From contig CADDYW010000028.1 of the NCBI GenBank assembly GCA_902810745.1, positions 1 through 44,970 of the forward strand: DNA of 44,970 bases, read 5' to 3'. Within the stretch, counting starts at the first letter, position 1. Each line of letters starts with the position of its first letter. A model generated the notes under the pieces. The model worked only from the letters and a program-made list of their open reading frames with translations. It was not told the DNA's origin and made no database searches. Positions 18,700 through 26,820 of this stretch are shown here, piece after piece. The translations under genes and the position numbers were made by a program. The DNA is from Chloroflexota bacterium (GTDB lineage: Bacteria > Chloroflexota > UBA6077 > FW602-bin22 > CADDYW01).

Positions 18700-19509
18700 A
18701 TGCAGCCTGCACCTCAGCCGCGCCCGCTGCACCTGGCTCTTCCGTTGATGTACGTTGCCCCGAATCGATTGCTCGCGTTCGGCCACGCCGAGGTGGCCAG
18801 CCTCGATCGATTCGAGGAGATACGCCGGGTCGCAGAATCCCACGGGGCGAAAACCCTGCTCCAGTACGTCATCGCCAACCCGCGGAACCACGGTTTCACC
18901 GGAACCTTCGTGATCGATCTCTCGTCGACGCCCGTAGATGCGCAGCAGCTCGCTCGGGACCTGCGGGCACGCCCGGGCATCACCGCTCTCCAGATCAGCG
19001 CGGCGAGCTGCGGCGTCACAGCAGTGGAGCCAGGTAGGCTCGACGTCGCGGGAACACCGGTCATCGCGATCGCACGCGACTTCATCGGTAGCACGCATCG
19101 TCGCCTGGTGGAGTCGTTTGGGCACCAGGCCGAGCTCTCACTCTATCAGGCCGGAGAGGAGGCGGGACGACAGGCCGGCGCGGCAGTCCCTCCGCTGGTG
19201 AGACAGCTCGGCTGCGACTTGACGCCTCAGCTTATCCGCGAGCGATTTCATGACCTCCAGGTCTTCGGCTGGGCCACGGTCGTGTCGCTCAGGGTCGATG
19301 ACCGGTTCGCGGGCGACGCCCTCCTCGCCGACGACTTCGAGGCCGGGGCCTGGCGCGGCCAGGCGCGTGCCTCCGAGTGCCACTGGATCCGTGGATTCAT
19401 CGCGGGCGCGCTCTCATCTCTCGAAGGACACCCGTTCGAGGTAACCGAGCCGGAATGCCAGGCCAAGGGCGACACGTACTGCCGAATGGTCTTTCGGCCG
19501 AGCGCGTGA
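18700..19509 (+). CDS. V4R (4-vinyl reductase) domain protein
   Basis: The 269-residue protein ends with a V4R domain (about 130-269): the HWIRGFIAGAL segment and the C-x-AKGDTYC motif near the end are typical, the cysteines suggesting metal binding. V4R domains bind small hydrophobic molecules and occur in sensors and in bacteriochlorophyll reductase proteins. The N-terminal 130 residues are a less familiar alpha/beta domain. I chose ATG 18700 because AAGGGGG precedes it. It is followed after 14 bases by a PPC-domain gene, so the two probably work together. Confidence 0.75.
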   Translation: MQPAPQPRPLHLALPLMYVAPNRLLAFGHAEVASLDRFEEIRRVAESHGAKTLLQYVIANPRNHGFTGTFVIDLSSTPVDAQQLARDLRARPGITALQISAASCGVTAVEPGRLDVAGTPVIAIARDFIGSTHRRLVESFGHQAELSLYQAGEEAGRQAGAAVPPLVRQLGCDLTPQLIRERFHDLQVFGWATVVSLRVDDRFAGDALLADDFEAGAWRGQARASECHWIRGFIAGALSSLEGHPFEVTEPECQAKGDTYCRMVFRPSA

Positions 19510-19523
19510 GATAAGGAGCAAGC

Positions 19524-19991
19524 GTGGAGTTCGAGCGGTTTGGGAACCACTTCGTGCTGAGATTGGATCCCGGCGAGGAGGTGATGAAGACCCTGCTGAA
19601 GTTCGTCGCCCAGGAAGACGTTCGGGGCGGCTACTTCATGGCGTTTGGCGGCTTCAGCCGGGTTCGGCTCTGCTACTTCGACGTCGTCGCCAGGCAGTTC
19701 AAGCCCTACGACCTTGACCAGCAGGTGGAGGTCGTGAGTCTGCTGGGGAACGTCGGGCGCGACAACGAGCGGCCAATCATCCACATGCACGCCGCGGTCA
19801 GCGACGCCCAGGCCCACACGTCGAGTGGCCACGTCGCGGAGGGGATCGTCCGGCCGACGCTGGAGGTATTTCTGACGACGTTCGAAGGCGCACTCCGTCG
19901 CGCGCGAGATCCCGACACCGGCCTCGAGTTGCTGGCGCTGCCCAATACCATGGCTGGCAGTCGAGGAAAGGCCGTGTCGCGTCCTCGCTGA
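19524..19991 (+). CDS. PPC/DUF296 domain protein
   Basis: The 155-residue protein is a stand-alone PPC domain, the trimeric fold shared with plant AT-hook regulators. The conserved parts are visible: RLDPGEEVMKTL near the N-terminus, the GGYFMAFGGFS turn, and the His-rich IIHMHAAVSD and AHTSSGHV segments that can hold a metal. In bacteria the role is not settled; DNA binding and metal-dependent enzymatic activity have both been suggested. GTG 19524 has AAGGAG at the right distance. It forms an operon with the V4R gene. Confidence 0.85.
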   Translation: MEFERFGNHFVLRLDPGEEVMKTLLKFVAQEDVRGGYFMAFGGFSRVRLCYFDVVARQFKPYDLDQQVEVVSLLGNVGRDNERPIIHMHAAVSDAQAHTSSGHVAEGIVRPTLEVFLTTFEGALRRARDPDTGLELLALPNTMAGSRGKAVSRPR

Positions 19992-20141
19992 GTCGCGGAC
20001 GTTCACACTTCGTTCAGGTCACCTCCGGCACAATACGGCAGGATCGGGGAAGCGCTTCCGGCGAGGCTTCCCCAGACACCTCTCGCGTGACGGTAATACC
20101 GGCGTGCGGTAAGCGCGGTTGAGGATCGAGGAAAAGGAGCG

Positions 20142-20873
20142 ATGCTGCCTCGCGTGACCAGTGACGCGCCCGGGATGGGGCTGAGCATGGCCGTTGCCCT
20201 GGCCGTTCTCCTCGGCGCTCGCGCTCTGGCGACTGGCGCGCCGATCGTCGACGTGGCGAATGCCGATGGCACGCCTCCAGAAGCATCCGCTTCCGTTGAG
20301 GCTGCCCGCTCCGACGGCATTACCTTCGGACGTCCGATCGTGGTGAGGAAAGACGGGATGGGTGCCGTGCTGGTGCTCGTCTCGAACACGACCGACGAGG
20401 TCAAGAGCTTCACGATCAAGGCGTCCCTCAGTCGGGCGAACGCGACCGTCGCGCAGCTCGCCGGGGCGGTCAACGATCTGAGACCGCACGAGATGCGCGC
20501 GGCGGATCTGCTGGCGTTCGACGGTCTCCCCGCGACGTACGATCGTATCGATCTGCGTGTCGATCAGGTCGTCACCAGTGCCACGACGACACGCGCGGCA
20601 GGCGTGGCGGCAAAGCTCAAGCTCGGTGCACCATCGATCGATTCGGTCGATGGCTCGGGACGAATCCGCGTGGCGGTCACGAACGACGACGTTCAGCCGC
20701 ACTCGTTCGCGGTGCGGGCGACGTTCCTCCGGGATGGAGACCTGGTTGGCGATGCGGTCGGCGACGTCGGCGACCTTGGACCGGGTCAGACCAGCCAGGC
20801 GACGCTGCTGCCGCTGGGCGATACGACCAGCTACGACCAGGTCCTCGTCGCGATCGACTCCGTCGCCTCGTAG
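20142..20873 (+). CDS. Secreted protein with two tandem beta-sandwich repeats
   Basis: The 243-residue protein begins with an N-terminal hydrophobic segment (about 13-31, MAVALAVLLGARALATG) that could be a signal peptide. The rest splits into two similar stretches, about 65-150 and 157-243, each running VLVLVSNTTDEVKSF-like then a DLRPHEMR or DLGPGQTS turn, and ending YDRIDLRVD or YDQVLVAID. They look like FxLYD/CARDB-style Ig domains that read unmodified substrates or partners outside the cell. No function can be given. AAAGGAG precedes ATG 20142. It may be transcribed with the PPC gene or alone. Confidence 0.65.
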   Translation: MLPRVTSDAPGMGLSMAVALAVLLGARALATGAPIVDVANADGTPPEASASVEAARSDGITFGRPIVVRKDGMGAVLVLVSNTTDEVKSFTIKASLSRANATVAQLAGAVNDLRPHEMRAADLLAFDGLPATYDRIDLRVDQVVTSATTTRAAGVAAKLKLGAPSIDSVDGSGRIRVAVTNDDVQPHSFAVRATFLRDGDLVGDAVGDVGDLGPGQTSQATLLPLGDTTSYDQVLVAIDSVAS

Positions 20874-20937
20874 GGAATAGTCAGTGGACGTTCTCGGACA
20901 CGTCCCCCGCACAATCCCTCCCCGGAGCGGGAACGCA

Positions 20938-20954
20938 TTGGGGGATGCCCCCAA
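20938..20954. terminator. Hairpin between convergent genes
   Basis: TTGGGGG ATG CCCCCAA is a perfect 7-base stem with a 3-base loop between the stop of the plus-strand secreted-protein gene and the stop of the minus-strand add gene. It lacks a T-run, so it may act as a bidirectional pause site more than a strong terminator. Confidence 0.4.
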
Positions 20955-20974
20955 ACCCCCGCCCTTGACGGGCA

Positions 20975-22033
20975 TTAGAGCGGCCGAGCGCTCCCCGACT
21001 GTGGATCCTTGAGCCTCTTCATCTCCGCTCGAAACTCTGCCTCGAGCACCTGCTTTCGATCGGCCGGCAGGAAGCTGTGCCGCACGCCGTTAAGGAGAAT
21101 CTCGTCGATCGTGGCAGCGTCGAGGCGGAACGATTCGGCCAGCGTCGCGACTTCCTGACTGAGCGACGTGTTGAACATCGGCGGATCGTCCGAGTTGACG
21201 GTCACGATCACCCCGGCCTCGACGAGGCGCGGGAACGGGTGATCGGCGATGCTGGGATAGACGCCAAGGCAGACGTTGCTCGTCGGGTTGACCTCGAGCG
21301 GGATACGCTGCTCCGCCAGGTACGCGAGCAGATCCGGGGCCTCGATTGCCCGCACGCCGTGGCCGATGCGCTCGGCTCCCAGCGCGCGCACGGCGCCCCA
21401 GACGCTCGCCGGCCCGGCGAACTCGCCCGCGTGCGGAGCACTGTGGAGGCCCGCGGCCCGTGCTTTGTCGAACCACGGCGCGAATGGCTCCGGTGGGTTA
21501 TCCGCTTCGACCCCACCCAGACCCAACGCGACGACGCCGTCGCGCTTCCCGTCGATCGCAACCCCGGTCGTGTAGTCGGCCCGCGCGCGCCCGTTCGCAT
21601 CCAGGTCCCCACGCACGATGTCGAAGACCCAGTTGATCTCCACGCCGAAATCCGCGCGTGCCCGCTCGCGCCCCTGGGTGAGCCCGCGAAAGTAGGTCGC
21701 GTGCGGAACGCCCAGCCACTGGTGGGTGCTGGGTGAGAACGTGACCTCGGCGTAGCGAACGTTCTGGCGCGCCATCTCCGCCCCGAACTCGTAGACGACC
21801 AGCTCGTAGTCTTCGACGGTGCGCAGACAGCGCGTGATGGCGACGTAGACCTCGACGAAGTGGTCAAAGTCGCGATAGACGAACCAGTCTCGAATGCCCT
21901 CGACGGTCGCGGCAGGCAGATCGACGTGATTGCGCCGGGCCAGCTCGAGCAGCGTCGTGGGCTGGATCGAGCCTTCCAGGTGGACGTGCAGCTCCGCCTT
22001 CGGCACGGCGTGCAGATAGCTCGTCAACGACAT
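20975..22033 (-). CDS. add: Adenosine (or adenine) deaminase
   Basis: The 352-residue protein carries the adenosine deaminase family motifs in order: zinc ligands HVHLEGS (residues 16-22), catalytic and zinc residues in APHAGE, the RIGHG segment, and NSDDPPMF. It removes the 6-amino group from adenosine (or adenine in some members), feeding purine salvage. The ATG at 22033 has GAGGAG upstream. It lies 36 bases behind aspS on the same strand and is probably read from the same T-box-controlled transcript. That gap contains TATACAGTATA, an 11-base palindrome that could be an operator or an internal promoter. Confidence 0.9.
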   Translation of the reverse strand: MSLTSYLHAVPKAELHVHLEGSIQPTTLLELARRNHVDLPAATVEGIRDWFVYRDFDHFVEVYVAITRCLRTVEDYELVVYEFGAEMARQNVRYAEVTFSPSTHQWLGVPHATYFRGLTQGRERARADFGVEINWVFDIVRGDLDANGRARADYTTGVAIDGKRDGVVALGLGGVEADNPPEPFAPWFDKARAAGLHSAPHAGEFAGPASVWGAVRALGAERIGHGVRAIEAPDLLAYLAEQRIPLEVNPTSNVCLGVYPSIADHPFPRLVEAGVIVTVNSDDPPMFNTSLSQEVATLAESFRLDAATIDEILLNGVRHSFLPADRKQVLEAEFRAEMKRLKDPQSGSARPL

Positions 22034-22069
22034 GATCTCCTCTCTCCCTTGCCATAAGTATACAGTATA

Positions 22070-23371
22070 TCAGGGTGCGAGCCGATTCATGTCGCGTGGA
22101 AAGAGCGCGGTCTCGCGAATGTTTGCTGCCCCGACCAGCCGTGCGACCCAGCGTTCCAGTCCGATGGCGAATCCCCCGTGCGGCGGCATGCCGTGGGCGA
22201 ACGCCTCGAGATACCAGCTCAGCGGCTCGGGATTCATACCGCGCGCCGCGAGCGCTGCCAGGTAGTCGGCACGGCGGTGGAGGCGCTGGCCGCCGGTGAC
22301 CAGCTCGAGCCCACGAAACAGCAGGTCGAAGCTGTTGGAATATCCTGGTCGCGCGGGATCCGGGTGCGTGTAGAACGGCCGCTTGCTCATCGGATAGCCG
22401 ACGACGAACAGAAACTCCGAGCCGTGCTCCCGCCGCGCCCAATCGCCCAGCCAGCGCTCGTGCTCGGGTGCCAGATCCGGCTCGCGACTCAGGTCGTCGC
22501 CCGTCTCGCGCGCGATCATCTCCATCGCATCGGCGAAGTGGATCCGGGGAATCGGCTGCGGCACCTCCGGCAGCACGACGCCAAGCTGCGCGACCGCGTC
22601 GGCAGCCTCGTCCCGGATCGCGCTCACCATTCCCTGGAGCACTCTCGTCAGGACCTCCATCACGGTCGTATGGTCGCGAACGAATCCAAGCTCGACGTCG
22701 AGCGAGACGTACTCGTTCAGGTGGCGCGGCGTGTCGTGCGGCTCGGCGCGGAAGACCGGGCCGACTTCGAAGACCCGCTCGAAGACGCCGACCATGATCT
22801 GCTTGTAGAGCTGTGGACTCTGCGCCAGGTAGGCCGGGCGGCCAAAGTAGTCGACGGTGAAGACGTTCGCCCCGGTTTCGGTCGCCGCGCCGACGATCTT
22901 GGGGGTCTGGACCTCGACGAAGTCCATCGACCGCAGTGTCGCCCGGAAGCCGGCCATCGAGGCCGAGGCGATGCGCAGGAGCGCCCGGTGGCGCGGGTGA
23001 CGCAGGGCGACCGGCGCGTGATCGAGAATCGTCGGCAGCTGAGCCTTCACGACCGGTCGAAAGAGGTCGAACGGCGGTGGGCAAGCCGCGGGCGAGAGCA
23101 CCTCGACCGACGGCTGGCGGACTTCAACGCCGCCGGGCGCCTGCGGCTCGGCCACGATGGTACCGTCGACCGTCAGCACCGATTCGTGGTGGAGCTGCGC
23201 GAGCTGCTCGACGACGGCGGGATCCTCGACGACGACCTGCGCGAGCCCCTTCGCATCGCGCAGGATCAAAAAGCTAACGCCGCGCAGACGCCGCAGGTGA
23301 TGAAGCCAGCCGGCAAGGCGCACGCGCTCGCCGACGTGCTGGCGAATCTCGGTAGACCAGATCCGTTCCAC
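22070..23371 (-). CDS. aspS: Archaeal-type aspartyl-tRNA synthetase, probably non-discriminating
   Basis: The 433-residue class II synthetase is of the short archaeal/AspRS2 type, without the bacterial GAD insertion. It has an N-terminal OB anticodon-binding domain (about 1-95) and motifs such as FVEVQTPK, VFRAEPHDTPRHLNE, and the C-terminal GLELVTGGQR and GGFAIGLERW segments. In bacteria this type often also charges tRNA-Asn with Asp, the product then being amidated by GatCAB. I chose GTG 23371, which has GGAGGTG just upstream. A T-box leader precedes it. It shares a transcript with add. Confidence 0.85.
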   Translation of the reverse strand: MERIWSTEIRQHVGERVRLAGWLHHLRRLRGVSFLILRDAKGLAQVVVEDPAVVEQLAQLHHESVLTVDGTIVAEPQAPGGVEVRQPSVEVLSPAACPPPFDLFRPVVKAQLPTILDHAPVALRHPRHRALLRIASASMAGFRATLRSMDFVEVQTPKIVGAATETGANVFTVDYFGRPAYLAQSPQLYKQIMVGVFERVFEVGPVFRAEPHDTPRHLNEYVSLDVELGFVRDHTTVMEVLTRVLQGMVSAIRDEAADAVAQLGVVLPEVPQPIPRIHFADAMEMIARETGDDLSREPDLAPEHERWLGDWARREHGSEFLFVVGYPMSKRPFYTHPDPARPGYSNSFDLLFRGLELVTGGQRLHRRADYLAALAARGMNPEPLSWYLEAFAHGMPPHGGFAIGLERWVARLVGAANIRETALFPRDMNRLAP

Positions 23372-23393
23372 GGTGACACCTCCAGTGACATTG

Positions 23394-23730
23394 GCGCCCC
23401 CTCGTCCGCGCGGACGAGGGGGCGCTTCGTGGTGCCACCGCGCTTCGCCACGGCTGCCGAGCCGCCTCCAACGGCGAGACACAGAGGGTACCGATGGACG
23501 CTGAGGGCTGGCTCATCGCTCGGCTCAGCTGGATCGTTCCCCGGGAACGGCGCGTGGCCTCGAGTGCTCGATAACGGGAGCGAACCGTCGAGGATTACTG
23601 GACGGCGAGAGCGTCGTTCTTCCCCGCGCTCGGGAGGGTCTTCGCGTGGGGCTGAAGGCCGCCATCGCAGCATCGGCGGCTCTCTGGGCTTCAGCGGGTC
23701 CCGCTACTCGTCTCCGTCGTCGCTTTCTTG
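23394..23730 (-). promoter_or_regulatory. T-box riboswitch leader of aspS
   Basis: On the minus strand the leader shows a stem I with GAGTAG and the AGAGAGCCG/GATGCTGCGATGG arm typical of T-boxes (about 23715-23650). A specifier region GAAGAACGAC follows, with AAC at 23618-23616 and GAC at 23615-23613, then the antiterminator bulge GGTGGCACC with UGGC at 23437-23434, and finally a GC-rich hairpin GCGCCCCCTCG with its complement at 23394-23425. UGGC pairs with an acceptor end GCCA, as in tRNA-Asn and tRNA-Asp (discriminator G). By analogy with the GAAG-codon loop of known T-boxes, AAC (Asn) is the likelier specifier. The final hairpin has no U-run, so control may be at translation or by an unusual terminator. 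Confidence 0.85.
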
Positions 23731-23735
23731 CATGG

Positions 23736-23765
23736 AGCATAGCAGAGTGCGCAAGGATTCGTCCA
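23736..23765 (-). promoter_or_regulatory. Promoter of the T-box/aspS transcript
   Basis: On the minus strand TGGACG (23765-23760) and TATGCT (23741-23736) are separated by 18 bases. The start of transcription would fall near 23729, exactly where the T-box structure begins. Confidence 0.5.
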
Positions 23766-24053
23766 TGCCATGTCTTTCGACGGACATCGATCAGCACCGA
23801 CGGCGTGCGATACGCTGCCCGCGCGGTGGTGCCATGCTCTTTGGGGCAGGCTCGTCTGAAGTGTGCCGAGAAGACCCCAGTGATGTCGCGCGGTTCGAAA
23901 CCATATCGTCGCAGAGCAGAACGGATGCGACCGAGGGTCGGATCGGGGGCGGCGCCCGGCGCGCTCACTCGGCCCGATCCCTGGTCCCTGACCCCGGCTT
24001 CGAGAGGGTGGGCCGGATTTCACAAGCGCCTGGATCGACTGGTCTGCCAAACT
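23766..24053. other. Intergenic region between the LLM gene and the T-box promoter
   Basis: A minus-strand frame reads RIRSALRRYGFEPRDITGVF around 23900 and looks vaguely protein-like, but it has no start with a ribosome site and matches no family I know. No tRNA fold was found. I see nothing else. Confidence 0.3.
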
Positions 24054-24962
24054 TCACAGCCTGGAGATCTTCGGCACCACCTCGCTGCCAATCAGCTCCA
24101 GCACGCCGGGCTCGTGCGCGTTTGGAATGCTGCAGTTCACCCAGGTGATGCCAAGCTCGCGCAGAGCCGCAAACCGCTCGACGACCTGCGCGGGCGTCTG
24201 GGTGTCGTCCTTTCCATCGCGGCTGATGCGCAGGCGTGAATTCATGCCTTTGACGATTTGATCGTATGGCCGCCCAACCGCTTCGCAATGCGCGCGCAGC
24301 ACCTCGAGCTTGTGGCGAAGCAGTTCCAGTGCAGCAGGATCCTGGAGGCTACCACCCTGGAGGTTGCAGGCGTCGGCATACTTCGCCACCAGCCTCAGCG
24401 TCTTCCGCTCGCCACTACCGCCGACGACGATGGTTGGATGGGGCTTCTGGAGCGCCGGTGGTGAGCAGAGCGGTCGCTCGAGCCGATAATGCTTGCCGAC
24501 AAACGGCCTCTCGTCGCCCGCCCACATCTGCTTGGCGATCTGGAGCGTCTCTTCGAGCCGCTCGAAGCGCTCCTTGAGTGGTGGGAACGGGACGCCGAGC
24601 CCGACGTGCTCCTCTTCGTTCCAGGCCGCGCCAACGCCGAAGTAGGCGCGACCACCCGAGAGCACGTCCAGCGTCGTCACCTGCTTCACCAGAATGCCCG
24701 GATGGCGGTAGGTGACGCCGGTGACGATCGTGCCCAGTCGCAGCTTGCTGGTCACGCCCGCGACGTACCCGAGCGCGGTGTACGCCTCGAGCATCTCCAG
24801 GTTCGGCGGACCGTTGTGCGCGATCTGGAAGAAGTGATCCATCACCGAGAGGCTGAAGAATCCAGCCTCTTCCGCCCGACGCGCAATCGACGCCAGCGTC
24901 GGCGCAAGTGCCTCGGGATTGCCAGGCCAGGTAAATCGGTTGACGTGAATGCCAATCTGCAT
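24054..24962 (-). CDS. LLM-class F420-dependent oxidoreductase
   Basis: The 302-residue protein is a luciferase-like TIM barrel of the F420-dependent group: N-terminal FSLSVMDHFFQI segment, the LRLGTIVTGVTYRHP region and the RAYFGVGAAWNEEEH turn that binds the deazaflavin. F420 is common in Actinobacteria and Thermomicrobia, supporting the taxonomic guess. The substrate is unknown. ATG 24962 has AGGAGG upstream. The gene is on its own: the MATE gene lies 293 bases upstream and the T-box promoter follows downstream. Confidence 0.85.
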   Translation of the reverse strand: MQIGIHVNRFTWPGNPEALAPTLASIARRAEEAGFFSLSVMDHFFQIAHNGPPNLEMLEAYTALGYVAGVTSKLRLGTIVTGVTYRHPGILVKQVTTLDVLSGGRAYFGVGAAWNEEEHVGLGVPFPPLKERFERLEETLQIAKQMWAGDERPFVGKHYRLERPLCSPPALQKPHPTIVVGGSGERKTLRLVAKYADACNLQGGSLQDPAALELLRHKLEVLRAHCEAVGRPYDQIVKGMNSRLRISRDGKDDTQTPAQVVERFAALRELGITWVNCSIPNAHEPGVLELIGSEVVPKISRL

Positions 24963-24986
24963 CGCTCGATCCTCCTGCTATCGATC

Positions 24987-25229
24987 AATGCGCAAGACGC
25001 AAAACGCGGGTGACCTCCGCGCGATCCTCCGTACGTGCGAATCGCGCATTGCGCTTTAGATCTCCGTGCTACGCCCCACAAATACTCCACGACGCGCAAA
25101 GCACCACGGCGTCTGCCTGGAAGGTGATCCTCTGCTACGCAGCCAGCCCAGGGGATAGCCATCCTCGTGGACGGAGAACCCTCCCACCACGGATTACGTC
25201 TTGCGCTTTGCGTCTTGCGTTTTTCGCAT
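24987..25229. repeat. Inverted pair of a dispersed intergenic word
   Basis: AATGCGCAAGACGCAAAACG at 24987-25006 and GCGCTTTGCGTCTTGCGTTT at 25203-25222 are inverted copies sharing about 15 bases. A third, direct copy (GCGCTTTGCGTATTGCGG) is at 26714-26731, so the word brackets the MATE gene. The region between, 24963-25255, holds no gene that I can support. Confidence 0.45.
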
Positions 25230-25255
25230 CGCACCGTCAGCTCGCCACGCGGGCA

Positions 25256-26617
25256 TCAGGGTCCCCCAAGGCCTACAACCGCCTGCTTCCAATCGCCGCG
25301 GCGGAACCGCCACCAGGTCAGATAGGTCGTGAGCGGGCTGAAGATCAGGAAACCACCCCAGACGTGCGGCAGCCCCAGGTGCAACGGACCAGTGCTGACA
25401 ATGCCGAGCAGCACGGCTCCCCAGATTCCGACAACGCTCATCAGCAATGGAAACCGGGTATTGCCCGCGCCTCGGAGCGCGCCCGCCAGCACGAACTGAA
25501 TCGCCCAGAAGGGCTGGGCAACGCCGAGCGGGATCAGGCTGTCGGCGGCGATCTGCACTACCCCCACGTCCGAGGTGAAGGCAGTCGAGATCGGCGAGCG
25601 CAGGGCCAGGAAGATCACACCCAGTGCGGTCATCCAGATCACCGCTCCCTGGGTCGCGATGTAGGCAGCTTTCTCGCCCTCGTCGGGCTCGGCCGCGCCG
25701 AGGCTCTGACCAACCAGGGCAGTCGCCGCGATGCCGAACCCGAATCCCGGGAGGAGCGATAGGCCCATCGCGTTGCCGACGATTCGCTGCGCGGCGAGCG
25801 AATCGGTCCCCAGGTGTGCCACCACCGCGGCGAGGACGGTGAATCCGGCCGAGACCGCGACCTGCTCGAGCGCGGCCGGCGCACCGAGACCTACCACCCG
25901 GCGTGCCAGGCCACCCTCGGGCAACCAGCCGTGCCGTCCCCGGATCGTCAGCCCTGCGCGGCCACGCCAGAGCGCGATGAACAGAATCGCGCAGCTGACG
26001 AGCCGACCTGCCGCGGCGCCCCACGCGCTCCCGTTGGCGCCGAGCGCAGGTATCCCCAGCGCGCCGAAGATCAGCACGTAGGCGACGACCACGTTGACCA
26101 CGTTGGCGCAGGTGGTCGCCAGGAGCGGCGTCCGGGTGTCCCCCGCGCCGCGCAGCACCGCGCCCGCGGTGAACGGCAGGACGAGCACCAGGCTGGCGAT
26201 CATCGTGATCGCCAGGTAGTTGCCGCCAATCTGCGCCACCGCTTCGGTCACGCCGAGCAGGCGCATGAGATCTTTCGAGAAGATCACGCCGAGCGCACCG
26301 AGCGGCAGCGCCAGCACGACCGCCCAGACCAGGGACTGCTTGGCGATGCGGCTGGCAGTTTCGGTGTCGCGCGCGCCGGTCGCGTGGGCGGTGAGAATCG
26401 AGCTGCCGATCGAGACCGAGCTGAGGATCGAGATCAGGAAAAACAGGTACTGCTGCGCGGTGCCAACGCCGGCCAGCGCGTCCGCGCCCAGCCGCCCGAC
26501 CATGATCGTATCGACGATACCCAGCATCGTCTGCAGAAGATTCTCGGTGATGACCGGCCAGGCAAGCTGGAAGACCCGCCAGCGAAGCGAGCGTCGGGTG
26601 GGGATGACTGTACTCAT
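25256..26617 (-). CDS. MATE family efflux transporter
   Basis: The 453-residue protein has the twelve membrane segments of a MATE exporter in two similar halves; the typical ENLLQTMLGIVDTIMVGRLG first helix and the matching ALEQVAVSAGFTVLAAVVAH segment of the second half are clear, as is LRGAGDTRTPL. MATE pumps export cationic drugs or metabolites using a sodium or proton gradient. I chose ATG 26617; the frame is open to 26818 but that part lacks a membrane-protein character. TATGAT on the minus strand (26638-26633) leaves a leader of only about ten bases. The substrate cannot be told. Confidence 0.88.
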   Translation of the reverse strand: MSTVIPTRRSLRWRVFQLAWPVITENLLQTMLGIVDTIMVGRLGADALAGVGTAQQYLFFLISILSSVSIGSSILTAHATGARDTETASRIAKQSLVWAVVLALPLGALGVIFSKDLMRLLGVTEAVAQIGGNYLAITMIASLVLVLPFTAGAVLRGAGDTRTPLLATTCANVVNVVVAYVLIFGALGIPALGANGSAWGAAAGRLVSCAILFIALWRGRAGLTIRGRHGWLPEGGLARRVVGLGAPAALEQVAVSAGFTVLAAVVAHLGTDSLAAQRIVGNAMGLSLLPGFGFGIAATALVGQSLGAAEPDEGEKAAYIATQGAVIWMTALGVIFLALRSPISTAFTSDVGVVQIAADSLIPLGVAQPFWAIQFVLAGALRGAGNTRFPLLMSVVGIWGAVLLGIVSTGPLHLGLPHVWGGFLIFSPLTTYLTWWRFRRGDWKQAVVGLGGP

Positions 26618-26713
26618 AAGAGGAACTATTCTATCATAACGGGGGTCGGGTGGTGGGTGATGGGCGGTGGGTGTTTGGCGCGGGCATTGGGTCAGGACGC
26701 GCTCTTGCTCCCC

Positions 26714-26740
26714 GCGCTTTGCGTATTGCGGTTTGCGCGC
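26714..26740 (+). repeat. Third copy of the dispersed intergenic word
   Basis: GCGCTTTGCGTATTGCGG followed by TTTGCGCGC resembles the copy at 25203-25222 at 16 of 18 starting bases. It lies between the MATE start and the Gfo/Idh gene. Confidence 0.4.
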
Positions 26741-26820
26741 CGATTCGCGTCGCCCGTGGCCCGTCACCAGCCACCCAGCCCCCCTCACCCGGGTCCGATC
26801 ATCAACAAGGAGGGACATCG

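Noticed and set aside
23525..23968. Minus-strand frame upstream of aspS
   Set aside because: It runs through the T-box leader and has no start signal; the structured RNA explains the conservation better.
22178..24148. 656-codon plus-strand frame across aspS and its leader
   Set aside because: aspS has complete class II motifs and a T-box; the frame is a GC-bias shadow.
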